DNA of 64,000 nucleotides from Aphrocallistes beatrix (Eukaryota; Porifera; Hexactinellida; Sceptrulophora; Aphrocallistidae): the NCBI GenBank assembly GCA_963281255.1, contig OY725488.1:1-64000 (forward strand), given 5' to 3'. Made by a program: the position numbers and the translations under genes. Below, one piece after another: positions 45,209 through 57,400 of the stretch (position 1 is the stretch's first letter; every line of letters begins with the position of its first letter). Under the pieces are notes generated by a model. That model made no database searches and was not told where the DNA came from. It saw nothing but the letters and a program-made list of their open reading frames with translations.

Positions 45209-45805
45209 AGAATCATTCAAACCTTTGCTATCAATGAATATGTATATCATTAGGATTGTTTCATATTGACAGAATAATACTTGAATGTTTTGATATAAAA
45301 TATATACTATATGAATAACATTTGTATTCGCATCAACGTAGAAAAGCGTAATTTTATGTAAGAAACTAGCAATAATCTTATATGCCGAGCAGTGGGCTGT
45401 GGGCACCACTAAGTTTTTTCACCACGAATTTCAGCATACCATTATTATTATTACAAGCGCTGCGCGGCTTACGGACACTGTGTCCGCAGAGTAGCCGTGC
45501 AGGATATTTAAGAAACGGTTGATCGCTTTCTAATTTTCTACTAAAAAAGTGTCATTCATCTACGGTTAATCACATGAATTCAGAACTGGAAAATAAAAAT
45601 TAGGTTCATGATAAAATGAATTTGCTTAATATTAGGCTAACTAATCCTGAATGTAATGTCAATTTGAATTTAAACGACTTAAACAACTTCAGTCGAGTAA
45701 CGTTAACAGCAATCGAGGTATGTGTTATGTACTAAAATCAATCAATTTGATCATAAACTTTTGAATGAAATATCATCCACTAATGGACCTATTTAGTACT
45801 ATTTA

Positions 45806-46152
45806 CAGGGTTGCCGTGGGAGTGGAATTTCCATTCCCATTCCCACAAGATTTCTGTGGGAATCCCATATGGATCCCATATGATGGGCTCAAGGGATTAT
45901 CTAGGAGCGCGAGACGCTCCTTTAGGCGTATGATTTTAAGCCGCAATGTGTTTAGGAGCGTAAAAATTCAGAAAAATACCCAATTTAGCCAATATTATAA
46001 TGTTATTTAGCGATTTAGGCGTATGAAAAATTTCAAATTTTAGATTAGGAGCGTATCTCTGCAAGGCTGTATAATACCCTGGATGGGCTTCCATATGGAT
46101 CCCCATTCCCATTCCTATGGGTATGGAAATTCCTATACCCACGGCAACCCTG
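45806..46152. mobile_element. hAT-type MITE (CAGGGTTGCCGTGGG family), copy B
   Basis: Same ends as 23974-24441. Flanked by ACTATTTA (45798-45805) and ACTGTTTA (46153-46160), 7 of 8 identical. Interrupted by the element at 45890-46081. Confidence 0.8.
45890..46081. mobile_element. hAT-type MITE nested inside copy B
   Basis: A 192-bp element with ends CAAGGGATTATCTAGGAGCG and, inverted, CAGGGTATTATACAGCC. It is flanked by the exact 8-bp repeat GATGGGCT (45882-45889, 46082-46089), so its insertion is younger than copy B. It is related to 35228-35353. Confidence 0.85.
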
Positions 46153-46175
46153 ACTGTTTATGATGCAAAGTATTA

Positions 46176-46484
46176 CAGTACACCCTCGATAGTCCGAACC
46201 TCGCCAATCCGAACCCTCGCTAATCCGAACACCCAAAATATAATTTTATTCGCCTCTATGCTTTGAATAAACGTTTATAAACTTAAATCTATCAATAAGA
46301 TTGAGAAACCTCGTTAAATAGGCAATCATAGCGAAATAATATCCTTAATATTATAACAATACAAATTTATTATAATTAATGCCCTATTGAATTAGTGTTA
46401 TTTCGCTAATCGGAACAATTCGCTAATCCGAACGATTTTTTCGAACATTGGAACTGAGCTGTTCGGATTAGCGGGAGTGTATTG
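46176..46484. mobile_element. pogo/Tigger-like MITE with TA target
   Basis: Ends CAGTACACCCTCG and, inverted, CAATACACTCCCG, with TA on both sides. Subterminal copies of GCTAATCCGAAC occur repeatedly in both orientations. A CAGT-type end with TA duplication is usual for pogo-type elements. Confidence 0.75.
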
Positions 46485-47063
46485 TATTGTGAAACGGATA
46501 CTTTTGGCCAGGCAGTGTATATAAATCTGTAACAGATTGATTGAAGAAACTGCCAGGCACAGAAAGCTGATTTTTGGCATGTGGGAGTCTTTTGGCTATG
46601 GCTCCACTAAGTTCTGACCTCAGACGAAAATGTTGACTCATCATGGAATTATGACGTCATTGTCATCTTTTTTATTATTAGAAATATCAGTTTTTCGATT
46701 ATGACTCAGCCATTTTAGGTGATAGAAGGCTGAAATTTTAATCGACTGTGTACATTAATACTTTTCACATATGATACAACGATCATCAAAAATGATCACT
46801 CATCACTTTGTTATGACGTCATCATTACAATGCGATTGTAACAGTAAAATAGACATATTTAGAGAGTTATCTACCTTACAATTAATCAATGTGAGTAGCC
46901 GCTCAAAATCGCCTTTGACGACACAAAGTGTCCGCAGCCGCGCAGCGCAAGCAAGCGAAGCGCGCTTGTTATTTTTGAATTTGCACCCAAGTTAAAATGT
47001 CCGCCATATAAGGAATATATGTTCTAGGTGCGAGAAGACGGACGTTATACGCCGATCGTGATA

Positions 47064-47159
47064 CAGTGGAACCCCGGAATTACGGCCACCCTTGGGACCG
47101 AGAAAAATTATATCGGGATGGCCGCTATTCCGGGGCGGCCGTTAAGCGGGGTTCCACTG
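47064..47159. mobile_element. 96-bp MITE with TA target
   Basis: Ends CAGTGGAACCCCG and its exact inverse CGGGGTTCCACTG, flanked by TA on both sides. The centre is a GGCCGCTATTCC/GGAATTACGGCC imperfect inverted pair. Tc1/mariner/pogo-type size and target. Confidence 0.8.
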
Positions 47160-47632
47160 TATAAGGCATCCCCTATACTAGGAGCTGCACTAATAACCTA
47201 TTTCGTGAAGAGATGATATGGCAACTCCAGGATTTTAAACGAGTGACATACTAAATGACGGTAGAAGTATTTTAGTTCCTCATTGTATATCCATTCATAA
47301 TTACCGGACCAGCAAACCTCCTTCATTTGATTTGGGGCAGTTGAGCAACCAAAACGGCCCTGGAAAAAATCCGTGAGCAGTCCACATATTTGAAAAATAG
47401 TTTAGTTTGCGCAAGCCATTATCAGCTAAATCAACCCACCGGCAAACCGAGCAGTGTGGTGTCTCTATGCCTCAATCCGCCCCTGTATTGGACCCGTGTG
47501 ATTCTATTTATAAAAATTGATAATATATTTGTTGAGAATGATTGTTTGCATAAACTAGGCAAATTGGCAGCATAGCAAGCAAGATTCGCTTTACTTATCT
47601 CCGAATCAAAATTAGTTGTAAAATAGTAATCA
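47160..47632. other. short intergenic stretch, no gene seen
   Basis: Open frames of about 60 codons only. This is the 3' flank of the minus-strand bZIP gene. Confidence 0.4.
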
Positions 47633-48016
47633 TCACTGCTTTTGCAATAGTTCTGTTTGGTAGAATAAAATCTCGTTACGAAGCATGTCGCGTTCCTTGA
47701 GCAACTCAAGTTTGGTATTCCAGTCTGCTTGTAGAGATAAATTCATACAGAGTTCATCAAATTGAGAAAGTTCAGTCTCAACTTGGAGGCGTCTTGCTTT
47801 CTTCGCTTGTTTGCGCGTACTTGACAAGTTCTCGTGGAGCGCAGTTGAATCGAGAACTGGATTCATACTACATTTCTCCTTTAATAATTTCCTCAGTGCC
47901 GAAATAGGAAGCTGGACTAGCTGGTCTTCTGTTATTCCCAAAAGTAACTTGATGTTAATTTTCTTGCCATCATCCTCGCCTAATTTTAGCGGCTTAGTTA
48001 TACTCTCGCATGCCAT
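47633..48016 (-). CDS. small intronless Maf-like bZIP protein
   Basis: A 127-aa protein. GITEDQLVQLPISALRKLL (about residues 28-46) closely resembles the start of the Maf extended homology region (DDQLV...REL). A modest basic stretch follows (STRKQAKKARRLQ, about 65-77), then a heptad-leucine coil to the end (KLELLKERDMLRNEILFYQTEL). It is likely a nuclear dimerising factor; DNA binding is less certain because the basic region is weak and lacks the Asn/Cys-Arg core. Size, single exon and TATA box parallel the gene at 13289-13660, and the zippers look alike. Confidence 0.62.
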   Translation of the reverse strand: MACESITKPLKLGEDDGKKINIKLLLGITEDQLVQLPISALRKLLKEKCSMNPVLDSTALHENLSSTRKQAKKARRLQVETELSQFDELCMNLSLQADWNTKLELLKERDMLRNEILFYQTELLQKQ

Positions 48017-48077
48017 TCAATTACTTATTGACTCGAATGTTAACTACTTATTTTCAATTTATATACTTATAAGAATA

Positions 48078-48086
48078 GTATTTATA
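48078..48086 (-). promoter_or_regulatory. TATA box of bZIP gene B
   Basis: TATAAATAC on the minus strand, about 62-70 bp before the ATG at 48016. Confidence 0.4.
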
Positions 48087-50410
48087 ACTACTGGACAATA
48101 ATCACGGGTCGACTATCATTTTTATTTTGCATCATAAATATTTGTAATATTATTTGATGCAGCTGCATATCCAAGATTCATTAATTCATTAAGTCAATTA
48201 CCTTGACATGGCTTCCTGTCACACTAAACTTATGTAAATATCAAACGGTAAAGTAGCTTCTAACGAAATATTTGTCTGGAATCGTTGTTCTGACTCGTGT
48301 TCAAAACAAAATCTAAAAGTACTGAGCAGGTTTCTACAAAACAAGTTTTTTACCGCTTTGATAGAATTTGCTTTGGATGAGTATAAAAGATTAACGTGAA
48401 GCTCACAACATTAATATCGTAAAATCAAATATTCATTTGAACCCACAAATTAATCTGACTGTCCATATAATATCTTCTCACTACCTCAAAGTACGTTGAA
48501 TACTTAAAATTCTTTGGTTTTGTTCACACGGAGACCAAAATTTAGACACAATAATAATAATTTCTCAATATGTGTACGTACCTGTATAAATTAGAGGGAG
48601 TTGAGTTTAAATATTTCCATGGAGAACTTTTGTCCCTGTTCCCGGGAAATGTTAACCCTGGTGCTCTGCTTGTACAAATGCATGCACAGTAATCCCTACA
48701 TAATACCTAGATGGGATGACAGATATATTTTCTATAAGACCCGTATAGCTTTCCAATTAAAAAAACCCCGCCAGGCCCTTGGGTCTGACTCCATCACTTC
48801 GAGTCCGAGAATTATGTACTACATCTTTTCTAAATTAATTATAAGACAAACATGGTAAAACCGACGGGTAGTCCGTTATACTAGGCTGAAACAAATTCGG
48901 ATGAAACGAGTGAAAAGAAGGAACGTTTGCAAATGATGATTGGATCAAGACAGTGATGAGCATATACCTCCACCAAATCAGGCATTATTACCGTTATAGT
49001 GAATGGTATCTACTTCTATTCGTGTCTTGATGTTTGTTCAGCTTTTGCGTTGATACTGGAACAAAAGTGTTTACCACAATATTTTCTACAAATATCTTCA
49101 AAGTGGACATATTTTGAAAGATTATGCACTCTAAGTGTAAGATATTCTGTATTCAATATTAAATTTGTTATTCACACATCGTCATTTTATAACCGTCAAC
49201 TCAACTACTCATTGTCAGATATAGATAATCTATCTGTGAGCTTTGTGGGGGACGAATCACCAGGATGTACAAGTTCATAATGTTAACCATGGGAAGAAGA
49301 ACTGAGTTTTAAAACTGAGTAATTTGAATCTGTAGATAACAAATTTGGAAACAACTATATGTATAATACTTTAGGCCACTAGAAAACTTGTTTCGGCTCC
49401 AAAATGACCTTCAGTGGGTCGGTACAGTAACACCCATGGAGGAACTATTGGCAAAACCAGATCTGGGAGGAAGCATTTCTAATTTTTCCATAATAAATTT
49501 GTCTACATACACCACAGATGGACAGTCGTAACATCCAGGTGCCCAGGCTATCTGTGCACACTGCGCAGCTTGCTATATTTAATCTAGTGAGTATAGCAAT
49601 GCTGGTAGAACACGGCATTATATTGCAACGTTAAATCAAAGCATTTCCATACTAGGAAAAATAAGTAAAATAGCTGCGTGGTCTTCAGTGGCACATAGAA
49701 GAATGCAATATAATCAGAGTTGCTCCTGTACTATTAGTGTGGAGATCCAATTAGACTTGATCATTTGATCAGCCACAGTGCTTTCATAATGGATGTAAGA
49801 GCCAATACATTATTGTGCGAGTGTAGTTAGTTTCTGTAAGAAGTTTAGCAATCGGATCTAAGGAGCAGCAAATCTTAGCAAACAGATCTTAAAGAAATAG
49901 TTGTGGAAAATTAGCACAAGCAACAATATATGGCATTTGAACTGAGAGAATAACTTCCATTATGGTTCAGAAAATCACTGTCCAATAATCAAGTTACCAC
50001 CAAATAAGACCACACACACAATATCTTCAACTTTCCAAATTCCATAACAGGACACATTCTTTATTCTAAATAATTGTGAACTCATTCTTGACACATAATA
50101 ACTGATTGCGTTTAGCTCTGATGAGTAAATTTAATTGAGAATCATCGTTATTAAATGTCCATTGGCAATGCTTTTAAATTTTTTTTGATGGTAAATCTCC
50201 TTACTTAGCAGACAAAAGTAGAGATTATTTAGTAACCGCAAATTCGCCGAATTTAAAATATAGATTGTTAAGGTTTACAAATCAAACAATTTCGATTATT
50301 CACCTGGTCTCTACACCAGACTAATGAGAACCTACAATAATCAATACATATTAAGCAGTAGCAACGTTTCAACATAATTATCAAACAGTAGCCGTAGTTA
50401 GTTGTGCTAG
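48087..50410. other. 2.3-kb intergenic region, no gene seen
   Basis: AT-rich. Frames at 48601-48858 and 48999-49280 have no domain, codon bias or splice context. No repeat with clear ends was found. Confidence 0.4.
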
Positions 50411-50701
50411 TTAGTGATTCGAGCTCTTCTCCTTGAGTCCAGGGAACACGCCCTCACTGAGTTGGTCATGCCACTTTTCCAACCAGATATTGGGACAGAG
50501 AGACTCGTAAGTGCGCTTGAAGTAGTGGCAAGGAGTGTAATCTTCCCCCTTCAGCCTGATGCACTTCTGATAGTCTACGAAATTCTGCCAACAGTTCTTG
50601 GTTTGATTGATGTTAGGGAATCTCGCATCAAACCCAGGTGTTTGGAGAATCAGCGGCTTCTCCAGCTGTTCTGCCAACTTTTCTAGCCTCTCATCGTCCA
50701 T
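50411..50701 (-). CDS. cytochrome c oxidase subunit 6B
   Basis: A single-exon 96-aa protein, the small intermembrane-space subunit that bridges the two monomers of complex IV. It has the twin cysteine signature of the coiled-coil-helix-coiled-coil-helix fold: Cys37-x9-Cys47 and Cys58-x10-Cys69. Conserved FDARFPN (24-30), NQTKNCWQNFVDYQKC and the C-terminal GVFPG are also present. There is no presequence, as expected for a Mia40-imported protein. The length is slightly above the human protein (86). The ATG at 50701 is the first in frame. Confidence 0.93.
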   Translation of the reverse strand: MDDERLEKLAEQLEKPLILQTPGFDARFPNINQTKNCWQNFVDYQKCIRLKGEDYTPCHYFKRTYESLCPNIWLEKWHDQLSEGVFPGLKEKSSNH

Positions 50702-50967
50702 TTCTCTGCGTCGTTAGCTAACGTATAAGATAGACAGTTTTCGATTACCCAATATGCGCCCAGTCGGCCCACTCCGAATAAATTGTTGTGCATTTGTAAA
50801 TAACATGTCAATGCGACTTATTCACTACTCCGATGCTATTATTACAATGATTCTTAATGGACACTGTACATCAGAGGTGTCAGTGAAGTAAATAATTACA
50901 TTGTACAAAAATCAGACTCTACATATGGTTAATTGTGTTGCCTTTGAGATCTCATTAACTAATTAAT
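50702..50967. other. COX6B 5' flank
   Basis: No TATA-like box is obvious close to the ATG, unlike the bZIP genes. No gene is seen. Confidence 0.35.
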
Positions 50968-51181
50968 GTATATGTTAGAACAAATTTGCGAAATCAACAA
51001 TTATGCATAATTGTCGCCAATTATGTATAATTGTTCATTTTACAACAATTATGCATAATTGTTCATCTAATGTAACAATTATGCATAATTGTTGTGAAAT
51101 GAACAGTTTTACATAATTGTTAATAATGGAAGCAACAATTATGCATAATTGTTGATTTCGCAAATTTGTTCTAACATATAC
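50968..51181. repeat. inverted-repeat element of palindromic 18-mers
   Basis: Six copies of the palindrome ACAATTATGCATAATTGT, four exact and two with changes (one TGTATAATTGT, one ACAGTTTTACATAATTGT). They are enclosed by inverted ends reading GTATATGTTAGAACAAATTT then GCGAAATCA. The whole 214 bp can fold on itself. No target duplication was identified. The ATGCAT/AATTAT core resembles POU or homeodomain sites. Confidence 0.8.
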
Positions 51182-51864
51182 ACCGTTAAAAGCCACTTTC
51201 TATGGAATCAATGTACCTGATATTTTTCGCAAAAATTTAATGACTTTCTGTTTTAATAAGTGAATATTCTAAAAATCAGGTGCATATCTACATCACAAAT
51301 TAACATATATATTTTTTTAGAAATCGGACTGTCATACGTATTTCGCAGCCATAAGGGCATCTCCTTATACGAGCTGCACGAAAAAAGGTAAATTAGAATG
51401 TACAAATTGTGAATTCGAAAAAATGCAGTTTCTTAGTTAGGACACAGTGGGTTTCTAGATTTGATCAGATTAAACAGAGTTCACATAACCGCTGCAATTT
51501 TGTATTATCTTCTATATATGAACTAACCCGCTCCTGGAGATTTATCTCAATTAAGCGGAGTTAAATGTATAGAGTATTTCTTATTATTTGAGTGAGCTTT
51601 GATGAATATACCTACTGAAGTACTTTTTGCAATATAACTTTTTGTGGTGGTGTAAAGCGGATTTGAAAATTATCATTCGCAACATATATCTACGTGTAAA
51701 TTATTTTTCTTAAATAGACAAATTTAGTGTTTTTTGTAAATTGCATTCAAAATCCTTCCCCGTTCAAGATTTTAGTTTGGGAGTGTATTTTATCGAAAAT
51801 TAAACTGAGCATGCCATAACAGTTAAATTGTTACCTGCTATACAGATACAGAGAATAATAATCA
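51182..51864. other. 3' flank of PDE12, no gene seen
   Basis: AT-rich, with no recognisable feature. Confidence 0.4.
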
Positions 51865-54104
51865 CTAACTGTTGATCTTGAGGTCACAGACAATCGGGAC
51901 GTGGTCAGAGGGGAACCAAGCGTTTGGAAGAGCAGTATCTTTGCTCACCTCCCAAAGATGTGGCATAGGTGCAACTTTTCGTGAACAAAGCGTGGCTGTA
52001 TCACAGAAAATATAATCCAATGTACCTGAGTAGTGACCTGCAAAGTGTGTAAATGGAACGCAAGGGCAGGCGTTGAACAGCTGGAGAGAGTGACTTAGGG
52101 AAATTCCGGGGAAAACAAACTTCGTAGGAACTCCGAGTGCCCAAGGTTGCCAATCTACATTGCTAGCCTGGACCAAACCTACAAGTTGTAAAGTTAGAGA
52201 TTAAATCGAATGTTGGCTGTAACAGTTACTTGAGCAGGAGTGCACACCTGTTTGTAAGAACTCGATTAGTCCGTTTTCAGGGCTGGAGTTGAAATCCCCG
52301 CACAGCAGGACCGACACCTGTTTTCCTTCTGTCTCTTTATACTGCTTAACTAGGAGCTCCAGGTGCCGGACCAGGAGTGCCATCTGGAAGAGACGAATGT
52401 AGGGAACAGAGGACCTGAAATACAAATGTGTGTTAGCGACGATGAAAAGCTTATCCTGGCGCAGTTTGTCTTTAAGAATACAAATCTGGAAGATCGTCCC
52501 TAGCGTTAGGAATTTATAGCAGACCTCCCCTCCCCAGAGTAACAGCGCATTGTACAGCTCCAAGTTTTCAGGAATCCTCATGTACTCACCTGTACGAAAT
52601 AAGTCAGATAAAAGGAATTACGTAATTTACAGGGATATGTAGTTGTCACTGTCACTGATGCGGGAACAAGAGCTAACACAATACGTAGGCTAAATTTAAA
52701 AAGGAGAGGTTGGGAGGGCTTGAGACCACTGTCCTAGATACAGCCACTCGAGTTAGTACAAATTCATAAACTTCCCTACAAGAATTCTCGAGCCATCTAC
52801 TCAGCGGAATAGTTACTAGAAATCTAACGAGTGTTCTCTCTCCTACGAGAGTATAGCGCTGCATTGAGCGAGAAAGGAAACTAACCAGCGTGCAGGGAGT
52901 ACATGTCGACCGGATCAAACCGGTCCCTGCGGAATAAGATGACCTCTCCTTCCGGCATCTCCCCTGCCTTAGAAGCAAAGTGTCCCGAGAACCCGGCACA
53001 TTCCATAGCCGGCATCAGGTAGCTGGCGTAGCGGTTCTTGCTCACCTCCTGGAGACAGGCGATGTCCAGAGAGAAGCTGATCAGTTCTCGGTTGGTGAGA
53101 GCCTGTCTGTACTCCATGTCTAGCGATAGGGGGGAGCAGTAGGGGTAGATCGATTCTTGGCAGTCCTTGCTATTCGTCCACATGTCCGCTAGGATCTACA
53201 GAGAGACTGTATTAGCTCTGCATTGCTTTTCTTCATGCTGGCTTACATTGTATGACATCACTCGCAAGTGGTGTGTGTCAGTGGGTTGTCTGGTGTCCAC
53301 AAACCTGTCCACTTGTCCCTCCAGACTGGGGGCAGGCCGCACCTCGCTCACAGTGGTGCAGTAGGAACAGATCCCGGGGGCACCTGTCTCCAGGTGGGAG
53401 GGGAAGACGAGGAGCAGCAGCCGGCGGCCCACGTCTTCGTGCCGAGGAGAGTAGATGGATTTGTCGGAGAGTCGGACAAGCTGGAAGGTGTCGAGCGTCT
53501 GCTCACTCAACTCCGTGGCGTCGTGGGGGAGAGCAGCGGAGAAGGCCTCCTCACTGAAGGCGGGGTCCTGCACCCGCCACCAGACCCAGTGGCAGTGCTG
53601 GGAATCGCAGTGACTCAGCTCCACCTGCGGGACCACTGGACACCCGACGAAGGTGTGGCGAGGGAGCGAGATAGACAGAACGCGCGGGGTGTTATAGCGG
53701 ACCAGGAACTCCTCCGTTCCTACCCTGAGCACGCTACCGTCCTTCCACGCCTCCAGGTGCGTCAGCTCCGAGAGCACGGGCTGCGACTGGAATAGGAGCT
53801 CTGCTCTGGGAAGCGACTGGGGAGAAACCTTTTCCGGTCCTTTCTTCTTCCTATCTTTCTTTTCGATTAGGTTCAATTGCATCCGATTCAGACAGGACTT
53901 TAACTGCTCCGAAGCATTCCTCTCCATTGCTCTCCGCTTCCCGCCCAGGGTGAACTGAATGGTGAGCTTGCTTGTATCCGGGTGGAGGTCCACCAGAGCG
54001 AGCGAGGGAGGGGGTTCCTTGGCTGCCATTCTGCTCGTGCTTCCTAGCTGAGATAGAATCCAAACGATGCGTAGCTTCAAAGTTGAGAAGCAGCTAACTA
54101 GCAT
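51865..54104 (-). CDS. 2'-5'/poly(A) phosphodiesterase 12 (mitochondrial)
   Basis: Four exons (54104-53247, 53195-52886, 52589-52248, 52178-51865) join in phase to 607 aa; human PDE12 is 609. The C-terminal half is an exonuclease-endonuclease-phosphatase domain. It has MSYNILADMW (283-292), metal-binding Glu336 in CLQEVSKN, NTHLYF (442-447), GDFNSSPENG (487-496) and the terminal SDHVPIVCDL (594-603). PDE12 removes poly(A) from mitochondrial RNAs and degrades 2-5A. The first 25 residues (MLVSCFSTLKLRIVWILSQL) lack acidic residues and look like a mitochondrial presequence, so the upstream ATG is preferred over the one at MAAKEPPP. Confidence 0.93.
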
Positions 54105-54465
54105 GCACTACCGCTTTTCATATTTAGGAATGAACAACAGCAATGGAACAATGGAGATATTTCCTACTTGGTGCTGGAGTATCAGGGACGGAATCTACCT
54201 ACGTATTATACTACATACATGTGTCAATTATTAAACTGCATTTGACTTCATATGTAAAGTTAGATAAATAATAATGTACTAGATGCATTGCTAGAATCAA
54301 AATTAATCACGCAATTACACCGAAAAGATTGCATTGATCGCTGATATTGAGGCTAGCTAGAGAGAGTTGTAGACACCTGCGCAGGTAATTAGCGAGAGTA
54401 TGGAGCTGATCTAGGATCTAGATTGACAAGTGAGAAATGCTTGAGTAGAGCGGCACTCCGATCTA
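54105..54465. other. spacer between PDE12 promoter and CECR2 3' end
   Basis: A tandem same-strand arrangement: CECR2 ends at 54466 and PDE12 begins at 54104. Only about 360 bp must hold the CECR2 3'UTR and the PDE12 promoter. No clear TATA box. Confidence 0.45.
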
Positions 54466-57400
54466 CTAAATCTCCGATCTGTCGTTCGGGACTGTCGGAG
54501 AAAAAGGATCGATTTGGGAATGCCCCGCGGGAACTTCTGGTCCGGCCTGCTTCAGGTGAGCATACCTGCCGTGAGACTGAGAGTTGACACGAGCCACCCA
54601 CTCATTGAGTTGGGCCTGTTTCTGCTTGATCAGCTCGAGCTTCAGGTCCGGACGGTGGGAGGGGGCCGCGTGGACTGGAGGCAGCAGGGGCATGCTCGTA
54701 CCAGAGGGGAGGAAGAACGAGCCGAAGGTGTTGGGACGGAAAGAGGCGTGACGCCTCTGCATGAAGTGTGAGTAGGAAGGAGGCGGAGACCGAGTAGGGG
54801 AGAGCGGAACATAGGGCAAGGAGAAGGCGTGTGGTTCTAAATTTGGGAAGTCTACAATGTTATTATTGTTATTACTATTGTTGTTGTTGTTATTGTTGCT
54901 GTTAAGGTCTTGAACCATCTCCTCCCCCACTTCGGGAGTAGAAGCCTGCATTCCATTCAGGAAAGGCGTCGTGAAGGGGAGGGAGAGGGGGAGAGGGTCT
55001 TCGTTGAGGGGAGCAGGGGGATGAGAGTTGACCTCTGCGGCCTCCTCAGGACTGGGCTCAGGTTTGAGGTCGCTGGCCTCCCTCTCTTCTCCTGACGCAG
55101 TCTTCGAGCCTCCTACAAAAACACAGCGAGGTAGAGAGTGAGTGGAGGGCAGAGTTACGGGCTACAACTTGCCTGCGAGATGCAGGGCGTAGTCCGCCAA
55201 GGACTCTTTGTAGTCCGGGACGTTGGACGGATCTTCCGTTGGGGCGGACTCCTGCAAGCTGTACGCAGTGGGAGGGGGCAGCACGTCTGTCTCGCAGTAT
55301 GGCTTGTGTCTCCGCTGCTTGGGGAGGTGAGAAGGGGACGGGTAGAAGTAGGGAGAAGGGAAGTCCTCTGGGGAGGTTGGAGCCCCAGGGTAGGGGGGCA
55401 ATCCGCGAGAAAAGTCGGAAGGCGACTTGTAATACTTGTGCTCCATGCTCGGAGTCCGTGCGATTCTCTTCTTCGAAGAGTTCATGCCTATCAAATTATA
55501 ATCAAACCACAATAGTGGAACTCTAGCAATGGGTGGACAGAATACCTTGCAGGGCGTGCTGCTGCTGCCACGTCATCATGTCTGCAGCGAAGTAGGGGTC
55601 ATAGGGAGGGTGCGAGTACCCGTGAGGCGCGTAAGGAGAGGGCGGGTAGTAGGGGTAGGGCATGGGCGGGTAGGGGTATGGAGGGTGCGGAGAGGGCCTG
55701 GAGAATTTGGACCGTTTGGTGGGGGAGGGAGGAGGAGGAGGAGGAGGGTGCGAGTACATCTGAGTGTCCGCTTCCTCAGTGGTGGAGTGAGGCTGCTCTT
55801 CCACTGTCTCGCTCCCGCCTGCGGTTTTAGTCTGTGCAGGAGTAGGAGAGATGTTAGATTCCGCGAGCGCAGGGAACTGGTCAGGAGAGGGGTTCGGAGT
55901 GCTAGCTGGGTCTTCCTGATTGCTTTCAGTTTGTTTATCTTCACGCTGCTCTCCAGAGGCTGCTCCCTCCTCTGACACCTTACCTGTGACCGGCACCTGA
56001 GTCAGCTCCTTGGAGGGGACGGGCCCCTGTTCCTCTATCAAGGTACCAGGTGGTTATATTGACACCTTTAAATATGTGGAATCAGTGAATGCACATACCT
56101 GTGGTTTCTCTCTGCTCTGTCCTGCTTGCGGGGTGTCTGGGGGCAGGGGCAGGGGGAGGAGGGAACAGCTGCGCGGGTCTCTCGTAGAAGGGGGGCGGGT
56201 GCAGGTACGGATCCATCATATAGTCCCTGTAGTGGGGCGGGTAGTAGCCACCTGTCCAGACAGAGCGGTAGACTCAGAGACAAACCGGCATGAGAACGGG
56301 GAACTTACCGTGGTAAGGACGAGGGGGCAGGTGTCCGTAGTGCGGTCTGGGGATGTGTGAAGGGAAGGCTGCTCCCATGGACGAGGAACTGCTAGCTCTA
56401 GACTCAATCGACCTGCACGTAAAGAATGTGAGATTCTCTGTCAGGACAAGAAGCAGTACAAGAACAAACTGACCCCTTCCTCCCCTCCTCCTCTCGCGCC
56501 CCCCTGTGAGGGTCAGCGGAGGCATCGTTGAGGGGAGTGGCGGACTCGGGACTGGAAAGACTGGAATGCTCAGCTGTGGTGGAGCTCACCCGGTCCCTCT
56601 TGTGCTTCGCCAGGAGCCCTGTAACGGTACAGCTGTAACCAACGCAGATGCATCCCATTACCTTATATGGAAGTGCTCACCCTGAGAGTGTATGACGTTC
56701 TGGAGCTTAGCCTCCTCTTCTCTCCGCTCCTTGGTGGAGCCGGGACCTCCGCTGGAGACCTCTCTGCACCGGTGCTTGTCTTCGTGTCTGTGAGACCGCT
56801 GGCCCCAGTAGGGAGGGAAGGAGGGGTAGGGGGGATGGGGGTTGGATAGGAAGGGAGGGAAGTAGGAGAAAGGAGGAAATTCGTGCGGGAAAGGCGGATA
56901 CATGGAACTGGAGTCCTTGTCCTGGTGGTAGGGCGGGTAGGGCGCGTAAGGAGGGTAGAATGGAGGATAGTTCGCGAATCCTGACTCCTTACTCTCCCTA
57001 ATTCCTGGTTTGTTCCTCTTTGAAGGACTAATCTTTACTCCATTATCTCGCTCTCCGGTCTCCGCTGTTCTACGCTTTCTGCGCTTTTTGACACCTACTA
57101 TTCGATAGCTCAGCACAGCAAATGTAAAGTTAGTCTATGAAGGTGCGATGAGTACCTGGAGTCCTAGGGAGAACCAGGGACGCACCCTGCTCTGCTTCTG
57201 AGTCCGAGCTAGACCCGATAGGGGAGATGGGGGACCTCAACCTCCGGCCGGAAGTACCTAAACACAGATTCAGTAATTCGCCTTACAAGTGATACATACC
57301 AGAGAAGTGGGATGGTTACTAGGCTGAGAGAAGAACTTGACGAAGAGCTTGTTGAAGTGGAGTCGGATGGTGTCCGCCATCTCCGTGTACTCATTGTCCG

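Larger units (their letters stand above)
45463..46975. mobile_element. nested transposon cluster with outer inverted ends
   Basis: ACAAGCGCTGCGCGGCT with CGGACACTGTGTCCG near 45463-45500 reappears inverted near 46915-46972 (CGCAGCCGCGCAGCGC and GCGCGCTTGT). This suggests one ~1.5-kb outer element. Inside it lie two hAT MITEs, one within the other (45806-46152, 45890-46081), and a pogo-like MITE (46176-46484). The outer target duplication is not clear. Confidence 0.45.

Noticed and set aside
48601-49280. Plus-strand ORFs of 85 and 93 codons
   Set aside because: No domain, no clear start context, AT-rich composition.
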